Shown in pieces: positions 6,552-12,490 of a stretch of 14,622 nucleotides of DNA. The notes under the pieces are model-generated. The model was not told the DNA's origin. It saw nothing but the letters and a program-made list of their open reading frames with translations, and did not search any database. A program made the position numbers and the translations under genes. The stretch is from positions 1-14,622 of the forward strand of contig CALQZZ010000004.1 in the NCBI GenBank assembly GCA_943350065.1. Reading direction: 5' to 3'. This DNA is from Candidatus Nomurabacteria bacterium (GTDB lineage: Bacteria; Patescibacteriota; Minisyncoccia; Phycocordibacterales; UBA9973). Every line of letters begins with the position of its first letter. The stretch's first letter is position 1.

Positions 6552-6624
6552 CTTTTTGTGTTTTTGTGTTTTTGTTTACAAATTACTTTAAACCCATTAT
6601 ACACCTTTAGTCTTTAAAAGTCAA
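6552..6624 (-). promoter_or_regulatory. Strong sigma-70 promoter and A/C-rich leader of the lipoprotein gene
   Basis: -35 TTGACT (6624-6619), exactly 17 nt, and TG-preceded -10 TATAAT (6601-6596). The leader of about 38 nt holds three tandem ACAAAAAC-type units before the ATG and no Shine-Dalgarno. The spacer (TTTTA...TAAAGGTG) closely resembles that of the promoter at 9633-9661. Confidence 0.85.
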
Positions 6625-6656
6625 CCCCTTCACTATAAGCGACCGGGCAAGGCTTT

Positions 6657-7226
6657 TTAGCTTAGCATTTCTTTAGAGAGTTCCTTAATTCCAATTTTTT
6701 TCAAAGCAGAATAAGGGATAATAATATGCCCCATTGTCATATCCCCTATTTTTTTAAGTTGTTTATTTAATTCAGATTTTTTTAATTTATCTATTTTGTT
6801 TACAACAATAATTATATTTTTATCATGTTCTTCTAGTGCTCGGAGCATAGCCAAATCTTTATCAGTAAAACCAACAACAGCATCAATAATCAATACTACT
6901 TTTTCTTGAACATACGTCGAATGAAAAAAATATGAGCTGATAAGCTCTGCTATAGCATCTCGTCCAGCATTAGACATTTTTGCATAACCATACCCAGGTA
7001 AGTCTACTAAGTAAAATTTAGTATTGATTAGAAAAAGATTTATCTCTTGAGTACGGCCTGGAAAAGAACTCGTGCGAGCTAAATCTTTTACTCCAGTAAG
7101 AGAGTTTATCACACTTGATTTACCGACATTGGAACGCCCAATAAAAGCAATCTGCGGAATGCCATTGCCGAGAATTTCGTCGTCACCTACGACTCCTTTG
7201 ACGAATTTTGCAGAAGTTATCTTCAT
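6657..7226 (-). CDS. engB: Ribosome-assembly GTPase EngB/YsxC/YihA
   Basis: This TRAFAC-class GTPase is needed for maturation of the large ribosomal subunit. The 189-residue product shows the P-loop GRSNVGKSS (31-39), a G2 region around PGRTQ (56-60), G3 DLPGYGYAK, G4 NKID and a G5-like SALK. The N-terminal KFVKGVVGDDEI is a typical EngB lead-in. The length matches the family. It lies 37 nt downstream of lexA in the same direction and could be read from the SOS promoter. It also has its own leaderless-type promoter (TGcTAGTAT, hexamer 7233-7238, 6 nt before ATG). Linking ribosome assembly with lexA is a context observation, not a known partnership. Confidence 0.95.
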   Translation of the reverse strand: MKITSAKFVKGVVGDDEILGNGIPQIAFIGRSNVGKSSVINSLTGVKDLARTSSFPGRTQEINLFLINTKFYLVDLPGYGYAKMSNAGRDAIAELISSYFFHSTYVQEKVVLIIDAVVGFTDKDLAMLRALEEHDKNIIIVVNKIDKLKKSELNKQLKKIGDMTMGHIIIPYSALKKIGIKELSKEMLS

Positions 7227-7232
7227 ATAGTC

Positions 7233-7241
7233 ATACTAGCA
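7233..7241 (-). promoter_or_regulatory. Leaderless-type promoter of engB
   Basis: Extended -10 TGcTAGTAT on the minus strand, hexamer 7238-7233, with 6 nt to the ATG at 7226. It lies in the 37-nt gap after lexA. The hexamer matches the consensus at 4 of 6 positions. Confidence 0.5.
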
Positions 7242-7263
7242 GAAAATTCAAATATTTTCTAAT

Positions 7264-7833
7264 TTAGTATTTTCTAATGACAGCTTTTACAATAGCTGTG
7301 ACTTTTAAATCATATTTAGGATAGATTGGTTTGAAATCTTTATTTGCTGGTTCAAGCCAAACTTTGTCGCCCTTTTGTTTAAAATATTTCATTGTAAATT
7401 CGCCATCTACTTCAGCTATCACAATGTCGCCATCTTTGGCTTTATTTGTACGTTCAGCGAGAACCATATCACCATTTTTAATATGTGCGTCGATCATAGA
7501 ATCACCATCCACTTCGAGCATATATGTGGAGTCTTTTTTCTCTATTAAAAAATCATCTAGGTTTACTGTATCATTAAAAGTTTGCTCCTCGACATCACTC
7601 GGAAATCCGGCTTTTACAGAACCGAGCATTACTACTTCATTTAAAAATTTGTCGGGGATCAAACGACCGAGGTGGTCCTTTGCGACGAGTCCGGCTTCGA
7701 TCATTTTATCGACGACTCGGGCTACGGCATTTTTGGACTTGAAAGAAAACAGCTTCATCATTTCTGTGTATGTCGGCATCCTTTTGTTCTTTGAATAGAA
7801 AGTATTTAGTTTGTCTTTGTAATCGTTTTGCAT
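7264..7833 (-). CDS. lexA: LexA repressor (SOS regulator, S24 autoprotease)
   Basis: LexA represses DNA-damage genes and cleaves itself when RecA filaments form. The 189-residue product has an N-terminal winged helix at about 1-62 (MPTYTEMMKLFSF, NAVARVVDKMIEAGLV). The Ala75-Gly76 cleavage site is in SVKAGFPS, the nucleophile is Ser112 (VDGDSMID) and the general base is Lys149 (FTMKYF). All residues needed for self-cleavage are present, so it is a true LexA rather than a non-cleavable relative. It is the second gene of a unit whose promoter holds a perfect GAAC-N4-GTTC palindrome, which implies autoregulation. It also has an internal leaderless-type promoter without such a box, giving a probable damage-independent basal supply. 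Confidence 0.95.
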   Translation of the reverse strand: MQNDYKDKLNTFYSKNKRMPTYTEMMKLFSFKSKNAVARVVDKMIEAGLVAKDHLGRLIPDKFLNEVVMLGSVKAGFPSDVEEQTFNDTVNLDDFLIEKKDSTYMLEVDGDSMIDAHIKNGDMVLAERTNKAKDGDIVIAEVDGEFTMKYFKQKGDKVWLEPANKDFKPIYPKYDLKVTAIVKAVIRKY

Positions 7834-7839
7834 AGATTT

Positions 7840-7848
7840 ATTGTATCA
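7840..7848 (-). promoter_or_regulatory. Leaderless-type promoter of lexA
   Basis: Extended -10 TGaTACAAT on the minus strand, hexamer 7845-7840, with 6 nt to the ATG at 7833. No LexA-type palindrome overlaps it. Confidence 0.6.
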
Positions 7849-7873
7849 CGTTTTTATTTTACTTTTATTTCTC

Positions 7874-8071
7874 TTAACGAAAGGAAAATTGAAAGGAAAA
7901 AAGTCTACCAAGAAACCCTTGTCCATTAAATTGTCGAGCTTTTCTTAAAAGCATTTTGTGCTCACGAGCTTCACGAAAATATTGCTCACCTTTTACGATT
8001 TTTACATCGATCTTCTTGTTAACCTTTTGCAATTCCTTATTGATGATTTTTAAATATTGTTCTTTGCTCAT
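7874..8071 (-). CDS. 65-residue basic protein of unknown function, first gene of the SOS unit
   Basis: I do not recognise a family. The product has 10 Lys and 6 Arg against 6 acidic residues. Residues 3-47 look like two helices: KEQYLKIINKELQKVNKKID, and a second from about GEQYFREAREHKMLLRKARQ. The last 16 residues are Gly- and Phe-rich (FLGRLFSFQFSFR), an unusual aromatic tail that could sit on a membrane or a partner protein. There is no signal peptide. It begins about 23 nt from the predicted start of an SOS-box promoter and ends 40 nt before lexA, so it should be damage-inducible. By position it could be a small SOS effector (a division inhibitor or a modulator of LexA or RecA), but that is inference only. 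Confidence 0.75.
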   Translation of the reverse strand: MSKEQYLKIINKELQKVNKKIDVKIVKGEQYFREAREHKMLLRKARQFNGQGFLGRLFSFQFSFR

Positions 8072-8100
8072 ATATTTTTTTGGTTATTTCTAATATACTA

Positions 8101-8129
8101 AGTATACGTGAACGAGCGTTCACAGTCAA
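8101..8129 (-). promoter_or_regulatory. SOS promoter with LexA operator filling the -35/-10 spacer
   Basis: -35 TTGACT (8129-8124), a 17-nt spacer and -10 TATACT (8106-8101). A perfect 16-bp palindrome, GTGAACG-AG-CGTTCAC on the plus strand (8108-8123), fills the spacer and contains GAAC-N4-GTTC, the core of the Gram-positive SOS box. LexA bound here would block RNA polymerase. It drives the 65-aa ORF, lexA and probably engB. Confidence 0.85.
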
Positions 8130-8138
8130 CAACAAAGC

Positions 8139-8147
8139 TGTGGATAA
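8139..8147 (-). promoter_or_regulatory. Single consensus DnaA box
   Basis: TTATCCACA on the minus strand, a perfect match to the DnaA box, 10 bp upstream of the -35 of the SOS promoter. A 9-mer can occur by chance and no cluster was seen, so this is not an origin. Confidence 0.35.
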
Positions 8148-8176
8148 CCCCGAAGGAAAGATTACTTCCTTCGGGG
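8148..8176 (-). terminator. Hairpin downstream of msrA
   Basis: An 11-bp perfect stem (CCCCGAAGGAA, 8148-8158, with 8166-8176) and a 7-nt loop, 15 nt after the msrA stop. The following T-run is poor (TTATCC), so it may be a weak terminator or a processing stop. It insulates the SOS promoter. Confidence 0.55.
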
Positions 8177-8191
8177 CAGGCTTAAATAAGG

Positions 8192-8680
8192 CTATTTTAA
8201 ATAACTATCGAACCATATAGCATGACATGTATACCCTCCTGGATTCTTTTCCAGATAATCTTGATGATAGTCTTCTGCCTCCCAAAACTTTGTAAAAGGC
8301 TCGAGTGTCGTGACGACTGGACCCGGCCAGCGTTTTGAATCATTCACAATTTTTATAAAATCTTCAGCTTCTTTTTTCTCTTCTTCATTACTATAAAAAA
8401 TAGCAGATCGGTATGAAGTACCTTTATCATTCCCCTGCTGATTTAGTGTCGTTGGATTATGAATTTGAAAAAAGAAATTAAGCAAATTTTTGTATGAAGT
8501 TTTCTCTGTGTCATATTCTATCTCAACTGCTTCTGCATGACCTTCATGATTTTCATAAGTAGGATTCTCATTCTTTCCACCAGTATAGCCGACACGAGTT
8601 TTTATAACACCCGGCTGTTTCCGAATTAAATCCTGTAATCCCCAAAAACACCCACCTGCAAAATATGCTTTTTTAGTCAT
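8192..8680 (-). CDS. msrA: Peptide methionine-(S)-sulfoxide reductase MsrA
   Basis: This enzyme repairs oxidised methionine (S-sulfoxide) in proteins. The 162-residue product has the catalytic motif GGCFWG with Cys11, VGYTGG (30-35), NPTYENHEGHAEAVEIEYD, HNPTT, the YRSAIFY block and the terminal EDYHQDYL. It has no fused MsrB; a separate msrB lies on the same strand 1 kb upstream. The family's C-terminal resolving Cys may be the one in GGYTCHAIW. There is no signal peptide, so it acts in the cytoplasm. It has its own leaderless-type promoter directly after the terminator of the upstream gene. Confidence 0.97.
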   Translation of the reverse strand: MTKKAYFAGGCFWGLQDLIRKQPGVIKTRVGYTGGKNENPTYENHEGHAEAVEIEYDTEKTSYKNLLNFFFQIHNPTTLNQQGNDKGTSYRSAIFYSNEEEKKEAEDFIKIVNDSKRWPGPVVTTLEPFTKFWEAEDYHQDYLEKNPGGYTCHAIWFDSYLK

Positions 8681-8686
8681 TTTTTA

Positions 8687-8695
8687 ATTTTAGCA
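8687..8695 (-). promoter_or_regulatory. Leaderless-type promoter of msrA
   Basis: Extended -10 TGcTAAAAT on the minus strand, hexamer 8692-8687, with 6 nt to the ATG at 8680. It abuts the T-tract of the preceding terminator. Confidence 0.6.
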
Positions 8696-8696
8696 C

Positions 8697-8733
8697 AAAA
8701 AAAAATCAGTCTTTACTATGTAAAGACTGATTT
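8697..8733 (-). terminator. Strong intrinsic terminator of the membrane-anchored hypothetical
   Basis: A 14-bp perfect stem (8733-8720 with 8716-8703) with a 3-nt loop, followed on the minus strand by an uninterrupted T-run to 8697. It begins 20 nt after the stop codon at 8753. Confidence 0.92.
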
Positions 8734-8752
8734 AAGATAAAAAGTTAAAAAA

Positions 8753-9493
8753 CTAAAGAGCAACTGCTGAACGGATACCATAACCCGAATACGAATTGAC
8801 CAAGCGGCGCCAGTCCACCCTGAACCTGTCATCGCCCCAAAACACGTCCGGAACATTGCCACCAGAATCGCGAGAACCGCTACAAAAAGTAATTCCTTTG
8901 ATATCAAGATGTCCACCTGTTTCAGTGAAATACTTGATCTCAAAAATAATTCTTTCCAGTAAAGTGATACCGAATTTCATATCAGGATCTGCCTTGCGAG
9001 TAGATTGTCCTAATGTTTCAATATCTGGTTCTACTTCATCACGAACCCATACTGCATAGTTTACAGCAGTTTTGCGAGCATTTTCTGTAATTGCATCATC
9101 CAAGTCGTCATAATATGACCATGTCTTGAAAAGTTTTGTGCACATTGCAAATGCAATACTTGGTTTCATTCCTTTCGGAATAAATAACAATCTCCATTTA
9201 CCATTTGTCGGCATTGGCGGAATCACTACATTAGTGAAATCCACATCCCAATTGAAATGATTTTTGTAGAATTGTTTCCATTCTTCGCGAATGGTGACAA
9301 TGTCAGTTTGCTTTAAAAGAACCGGAGTTTCAATGAATTGTAAATTTTTGTCGAAGTTTACTGCTATCAGTAAAGCGACAAGTGCAAAATACACTACAAT
9401 AAAACCCATAATTATCACTTCTGGCAAAGTGAACACGTTTGCGATAACCAAAGCACCTAGTGCGATAATTATCAATCCATTTTTTACTTTCAT
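8753..9493 (-). CDS. Membrane-anchored hypothetical protein of a CPR-type family
   Basis: A 246-residue protein of unknown function. Two hydrophobic helices at the N-terminus (about 5-24 and 27-45) are followed by a soluble region. It has a helical middle part (REEWKQFYKNHFNWDVDF at 69-86, then SIAFAMCTKLFKTWSYYDDLDDAITENARK) and a distinct C-terminal piece of about 45 residues. That piece is rich in Gly, Asp, Trp and Arg (ITFCSGSRDSGGNVPDVFWGDD, then FRVDWRRL) and ends GIRSAVAL. I recall similar proteins, often multi-copy, in Parcubacteria metagenomes, but give this from memory. The C-terminal piece faintly recalls the end of C-type-lectin-fold variable domains. The gene has a near-consensus promoter and a long structured leader, which suggests strong regulated expression. 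The stop is TAG. Confidence 0.8.
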   Translation of the reverse strand: MKVKNGLIIIALGALVIANVFTLPEVIIMGFIVVYFALVALLIAVNFDKNLQFIETPVLLKQTDIVTIREEWKQFYKNHFNWDVDFTNVVIPPMPTNGKWRLLFIPKGMKPSIAFAMCTKLFKTWSYYDDLDDAITENARKTAVNYAVWVRDEVEPDIETLGQSTRKADPDMKFGITLLERIIFEIKYFTETGGHLDIKGITFCSGSRDSGGNVPDVFWGDDRFRVDWRRLVNSYSGYGIRSAVAL

Positions 9494-9632
9494 TTTTCTG
9501 TTTTTTAATTTATTTATTTAAATTGTTTAATCCAAACTTTATTGTTTGGTTCCAAAAATCCATAAAATGAATATCTAAAACCAAACAACAAGTCGAAAAA
9601 CAACCTCTTTTCAAATAACTTTAACTATATCA
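9494..9632 (-). promoter_or_regulatory. Long leader with alternative hairpins upstream of the membrane-anchored hypothetical
   Basis: The transcript leader is about 130 nt. Two exclusive pairings share one element: AACCAAAC on the minus strand (9551-9544) pairs either upstream with GTTTGGTT (9586-9579, 8 bp) or downstream with GTTTGG (9537-9532, a 6-bp hairpin with a 6-nt loop). The last 35 nt before the ATG are almost all A/T with no Shine-Dalgarno. No known riboswitch was recognised. Confidence 0.5.
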
Positions 9633-9661
9633 AGTATAGCACCTTTAAGGCTAAAAGTCAA
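9633..9661 (-). promoter_or_regulatory. Near-consensus sigma-70 promoter of the membrane-anchored hypothetical
   Basis: -35 TTGACT (9661-9656), 17-nt spacer, -10 TATACT (9638-9633). The -35 and the spacer (TTTTA...TAAAGGTG) closely match the promoter at 6596-6624. A 7-bp hairpin (9658-9664 with 9671-9677) overlaps the -35 and may end msrB transcripts. Confidence 0.85.
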
Positions 9662-9711
9662 GCTATTTTAAGCTTGATAAATAAGGTAATTTTTAGTAAT
9701 TTCTATAAAAT

Positions 9712-10074
9712 TTACTTCCCTTCTATAAATTTTAATGAGATTGAATTCACGCAATGACGGATGTTTTTATTTGTCAGGTGTTCCCCTTCGAAAACATGAT
9801 CCAAATGTCCGCCACATTTTGCACAAGTTATTTCTGTACGAATTCCATCAGCATCGAGAGTTCTCTTCACTGCACCTGGTATCTCATCGTCAAAGCTCGG
9901 CCAGCCACAAGTACTTTCAAATTTATCTTTTGAATTATAAAGTGGTGCATTACATTGTCGGCAGACATACACACCAGTCTCTTTGTTGTTCACATACCCA
10001 CCCACAAAAGGCATTTCTGTTCCTTTATCTATTATCACTTTCTTTTCTTCTTCTGTAAGATTATTTAATTCCAT
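9712..10074 (-). CDS. msrB: Peptide methionine-(R)-sulfoxide reductase MsrB
   Basis: This enzyme reduces methionine R-sulfoxide in proteins, complementing MsrA. The 120-residue product is a complete stand-alone SelR domain. It has two zinc-binding pairs, CRQC (38-41) and CAKC (84-87), STCGWPSF with a likely resolving Cys56, and the catalytic Cys108 in RHCVNSISL. The family usually has RYCxNSxSL, so the active site is intact. There is no signal peptide. Its leaderless-type promoter lies 6 nt before the ATG, right after the terminator of the acidic micro-ORF. msrA lies about 1 kb downstream, separated by the membrane-anchored hypothetical. Confidence 0.97.
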   Translation of the reverse strand: MELNNLTEEEKKVIIDKGTEMPFVGGYVNNKETGVYVCRQCNAPLYNSKDKFESTCGWPSFDDEIPGAVKRTLDADGIRTEITCAKCGGHLDHVFEGEHLTNKNIRHCVNSISLKFIEGK

Positions 10075-10080
10075 TCACTA

Positions 10081-10089
10081 ATTCTACCA
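10081..10089 (-). promoter_or_regulatory. Leaderless-type promoter of msrB
   Basis: Extended -10 TGgTAGAAT on the minus strand, hexamer 10086-10081, with 6 nt to the ATG at 10074. Confidence 0.6.
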
Positions 10090-10091
10090 CA

Positions 10092-10123
10092 ATCAAAAAA
10101 AGACCCGAAGGTCTTTTTTTGAT
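10092..10123. terminator. UUCG-loop terminator between the acidic micro-ORF and msrB
   Basis: A 14-bp perfect stem (10092-10105 with 10110-10123) whose minus-strand loop is TTCG between GACC and GGTC, with T7 in the 3' arm. It begins 3 nt after the micro-ORF stop, which supports that ORF as a real gene. Confidence 0.9.
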
Positions 10124-10126
10124 CTG

Positions 10127-10240
10127 CTATGCAGCAGCTTCTGTTGTTGTTTCTTCTGCAGGAGTTTCTTCAGCTGGTGTTTCAACTGGAGTTTCTACTG
10201 GAGTCGCTTCTCCTTCTACCTTTGTTTCTTCTGTATCCAT
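10127..10240 (-). CDS. 37-residue acidic low-complexity micro-protein
   Basis: An ATG at 10240 opens a 37-codon frame ending in TAG (10127-10129), directly before a strong intrinsic terminator. The product is made almost only of Glu, Thr, Pro, Ala and Val, with the repeated unit VETP/AEETP (ATPVETPVETPAEETPAEE) and an Ala-rich end (TTTEAAA). It carries a strong negative charge, has no Cys or aromatic residue, and is surely disordered. No function can be given. Short acidic Pro/Thr/Glu-rich peptides of this kind are, from memory, seen in Parcubacteria. A clear promoter was not found in the 140 nt upstream, so it may be read from the DUF5679 gene promoter despite the terminator in between. Confidence 0.65.
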   Translation of the reverse strand: MDTEETKVEGEATPVETPVETPAEETPAEETTTEAAA

Positions 10241-10327
10241 AAAAATTTATTTTTTAGAGTTCTAGTAATCTGCGACTATGGCATAACCTTAACACAGAAA
10301 AAAATCATTACCTAATTTTCAACCTTT

Positions 10328-10370
10328 ACTAGAACAAAAAAATCCCCGATAGGGATTTTTTTGTTCTAGT
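10328..10370. terminator. 19-bp hairpin terminator downstream of the DUF5679-like gene
   Basis: A perfect 19-bp stem (10328-10346 with 10352-10370) with a 5-nt loop and A7/T7 runs in the arms, beginning 10 nt after the stop codon. Its outer arm (GTTCTAG) recurs in the leader of the next gene. Confidence 0.9.
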
Positions 10371-10380
10371 TTTTTAAAAT

Positions 10381-10572
10381 TTATTTCATCATTGCCTCGC
10401 CATCAGCTGCAGACATAAATTTAAACATATTACCTCCACAGACAGCACAAGTACCTTTTGCACTATAACGTCCTTTTTCATTTTTTGTAACGACTGGGTT
10501 CACCATATCACGCATAGTTGGTTTATTTTCTGTTCTACACTTCATACACAATGCTTTTAAAACTGTAGCCAT
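10381..10572 (-). CDS. Small zinc-ribbon protein, DUF5679-like
   Basis: A 63-residue protein with two cysteine pairs, LCMKC (Cys9, Cys12) and GTCAVCGGNMF (Cys42, Cys45), around a short beta-type middle (MVNPVVTKNEKGRYSAKG). This matches the pattern I know as DUF5679, a tiny zinc-ribbon common in CPR and some archaea, with no established function. Similar ribbons bind nucleic acid or act as subunits of larger complexes. The Met-rich end (GEAMMK) is unusual. It has an extended -10 promoter and a leader of about 54 nt, and lies downstream of the metal ATPase without an intervening terminator, so both could be on one transcript. Confidence 0.8.
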   Translation of the reverse strand: MATVLKALCMKCRTENKPTMRDMVNPVVTKNEKGRYSAKGTCAVCGGNMFKFMSAADGEAMMK

Positions 10573-10641
10573 ATATTAATTCATAATTTGCCCTGCCGAA
10601 GCCTAGGCATTACTTTATAATTGCACTTTTTGATTATAGCA
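10573..10641 (-). promoter_or_regulatory. Promoter and GC-rich leader of the DUF5679-like gene
   Basis: Extended -10 TGcTATAAT (hexamer 10638-10633) gives a leader of about 54 nt. The leader holds a GC-rich element at 10592-10612 that can fold as an imperfect hairpin with a TTCG loop (GCCTAGGC-TTCG-GCAGGGC). The base composition differs from the surroundings and may mark another repeat copy. Confidence 0.5.
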
Positions 10642-10657
10642 CAAAAACCCTAAAATC

Positions 10658-12490
10658 CTATACAAAACTCACACGTAATGCATTGAGAATAACTAACACA
10701 TCTAAAGCTTCTTGAATCAAAGCTCCATAGATAGGAGAAATATAACCAAAGGCTGCGATAATCATTAGGATAATACTCACACCGATACCAAAGAAAATTC
10801 CTTGCTTAGCAATCCTCAATGTATTTTTTGCAATGTGATATGCCTCACCTACTCGCTCTAAATTATCTACCATAATCACAATGTCACTACTATCAGAAGA
10901 AGCACTACTACCATGCTGACCCATAGAAATACCCACGTCAGCCGTCGCCAATGCTGCAGCATCATTTACTCCATCACCTATCATAGCCACTTTTCCAAAT
11001 TGCTTTTGATGATCTTCTACTTCAAATACTTTATTCTCAGGTAGTGCTTCTGCGTGAACATCATCAATACCTAATTCTTTTGCGATTAATTCCGCGACTG
11101 ATTTTTTATCACCTGTGAGCATCACTATTTTATCCAAACCTCTTTGCTTTAAATTTGAGAAAAGATTTTTCGTCTCCGGACGTACAACATCTGCAAAAAT
11201 TACAATTCCCAAAATACCATTTTTATCACCACAATATACAGCTATATTTCCTTTGGCTTGAAAATTTGCATGATTATCTAAAATATCTTTTGAAATAGAT
11301 ATTCCATTTTGTTCTAGAAATTTTAATTTCCCAAAAAAGAAAGTCTTGTTGTCAATATCTCCACTGACGCCTTCACCAAAATTTTCTTTAAAATTTGTAG
11401 GTATAGATAATTCTATATTATTTTTTAATGCATGGGATTGCAATGATCTAGCGAGCACATGCAGTGATAATTGGTCTAATGATGCAGAAATTCTAAGAAC
11501 TTCATTTTTTCCTTTACCAAAAGGAATAACATCGACAATTTCAGGCTGGCCCAGTGTGAGTGTACCTGTCTTATCAAAAATAAAAGCACTCGTTTCAGCA
11601 AGAGTTTCCAATGCGCCACCATTTTTCACAATAATTCCCCTTTTTGCGGCTCGGCTGATTCCAGAAATCATAGCAATAGGTGTAGCTAAAATGAGCGGGC
11701 AAGGTGTAGCGACGACGAGCACAGCGAGGAGTCGCACTGAATCTTTTGCCAAAAACCACGCAATGAGAGCAATGATAAAAGTAACGCCAGTAAACCACAC
11801 ACTATATTTATCAGCTAGACGCACGACAGGTGCACGATTTTCTTCGGCTTGTTTTACTAATTTAATAATTTGTTCATATTTACTCTCGGATGGTTTTCTT
11901 ATGACTTCAACTTCTAAAATTTGACTCTTATTTACACTTCCAGAAAAAACACTAGAACCGATTTTTTTTTCTGCTGGTATACTCTCACCAGTCAAAGCAG
12001 ATTCATCTATTTGTGATTCTCCTAAAATAACGATACCGTCAGCGGCTACTATTTCCCCTGTTTTAATTAAAATAATATCTCCTACTTTTACTTCGGACAC
12101 ATTCACATCTATCAAATTGCCATCTTTTTTTATATGGGCAAAAGTCGGAGCATTTGAAATAAGTGACGACAATTCTTTTCTAGCTCTCTTTAAAGCATAA
12201 GCTTCTAGAGCCTCACCTCCCGAAAGCATTAACAAAACTATGTTACCAGCCAAATATTGCCCCATACTGACAGATGCGATAATAGCTATTATCGCAATCA
12301 AATCGATACCAAAATGCCCACTAAAAATATCTTTGAGAATTTTCCAAACAAGCGGAATTAAACCGATAATAATAGTAGCCATCCAGACATAGCTATCAAA
12401 ACCATTTTTATCTAAAATATGAAATATAAAACCGACAATAAGCCCCAGTAAGGCAAAAGCAGGTAAAACATAATAAGCCATTTTTTTCAT
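10658..12490 (-). CDS. P1B-type heavy-metal ATPase with a TPC motif
   Basis: This membrane pump moves metal cations using ATP. In 610 residues: TM helices near 5-26, 34-52, 62-77, 79-95, 231-248 and 252-275; an actuator TGES (167-170); the ion-site motif TPCPL (262-266) in TM6; phosphorylation site DKTGT (Asp306); GDGVND (505-510); and two C-terminal helices ending QEALDVLVILNALR. There is no N-terminal metal-binding HMA domain. The TPC motif, instead of CPC or SPC, is reported for P1B-5 pumps (nickel-linked). The nucleotide-domain SEHP motif is replaced by SLHV, keeping His344. The substrate is therefore uncertain. A TATAAT box lies 6 nt before the ATG, and the ATG itself lies in a 21-bp inverted repeat. 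Confidence 0.92.
   Translation of the reverse strand: MKKMAYYVLPAFALLGLIVGFIFHILDKNGFDSYVWMATIIIGLIPLVWKILKDIFSGHFGIDLIAIIAIIASVSMGQYLAGNIVLLMLSGGEALEAYALKRARKELSSLISNAPTFAHIKKDGNLIDVNVSEVKVGDIILIKTGEIVAADGIVILGESQIDESALTGESIPAEKKIGSSVFSGSVNKSQILEVEVIRKPSESKYEQIIKLVKQAEENRAPVVRLADKYSVWFTGVTFIIALIAWFLAKDSVRLLAVLVVATPCPLILATPIAMISGISRAAKRGIIVKNGGALETLAETSAFIFDKTGTLTLGQPEIVDVIPFGKGKNEVLRISASLDQLSLHVLARSLQSHALKNNIELSIPTNFKENFGEGVSGDIDNKTFFFGKLKFLEQNGISISKDILDNHANFQAKGNIAVYCGDKNGILGIVIFADVVRPETKNLFSNLKQRGLDKIVMLTGDKKSVAELIAKELGIDDVHAEALPENKVFEVEDHQKQFGKVAMIGDGVNDAAALATADVGISMGQHGSSASSDSSDIVIMVDNLERVGEAYHIAKNTLRIAKQGIFFGIGVSIILMIIAAFGYISPIYGALIQEALDVLVILNALRVSFV

Noticed and set aside
8139..8147. 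Replication origin
   Set aside because: Only one DnaA box, no dnaA or dnaN gene and no AT-rich unwinding repeats nearby.
8716..8943. 75-codon minus-strand frame near the hypothetical's C-terminus
   Set aside because: It overlaps the 246-aa gene in another frame and runs into its terminator; no start signal or family similarity.
11697..11740. GC-rich, CGA-rich patch in the ATPase gene as a repeat
   Set aside because: It encodes conserved TM6 next to the TPC motif with no extra residues; local codon choice explains it.
11346..11924. 192-codon open frame on the plus strand
   Set aside because: It lies entirely opposite the metal ATPase gene, has no family motif, and is a shadow of its codon pattern. 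The same holds for the 155-codon frame opposite lexA (7331-7798) and the frames opposite the helicase and msrB.
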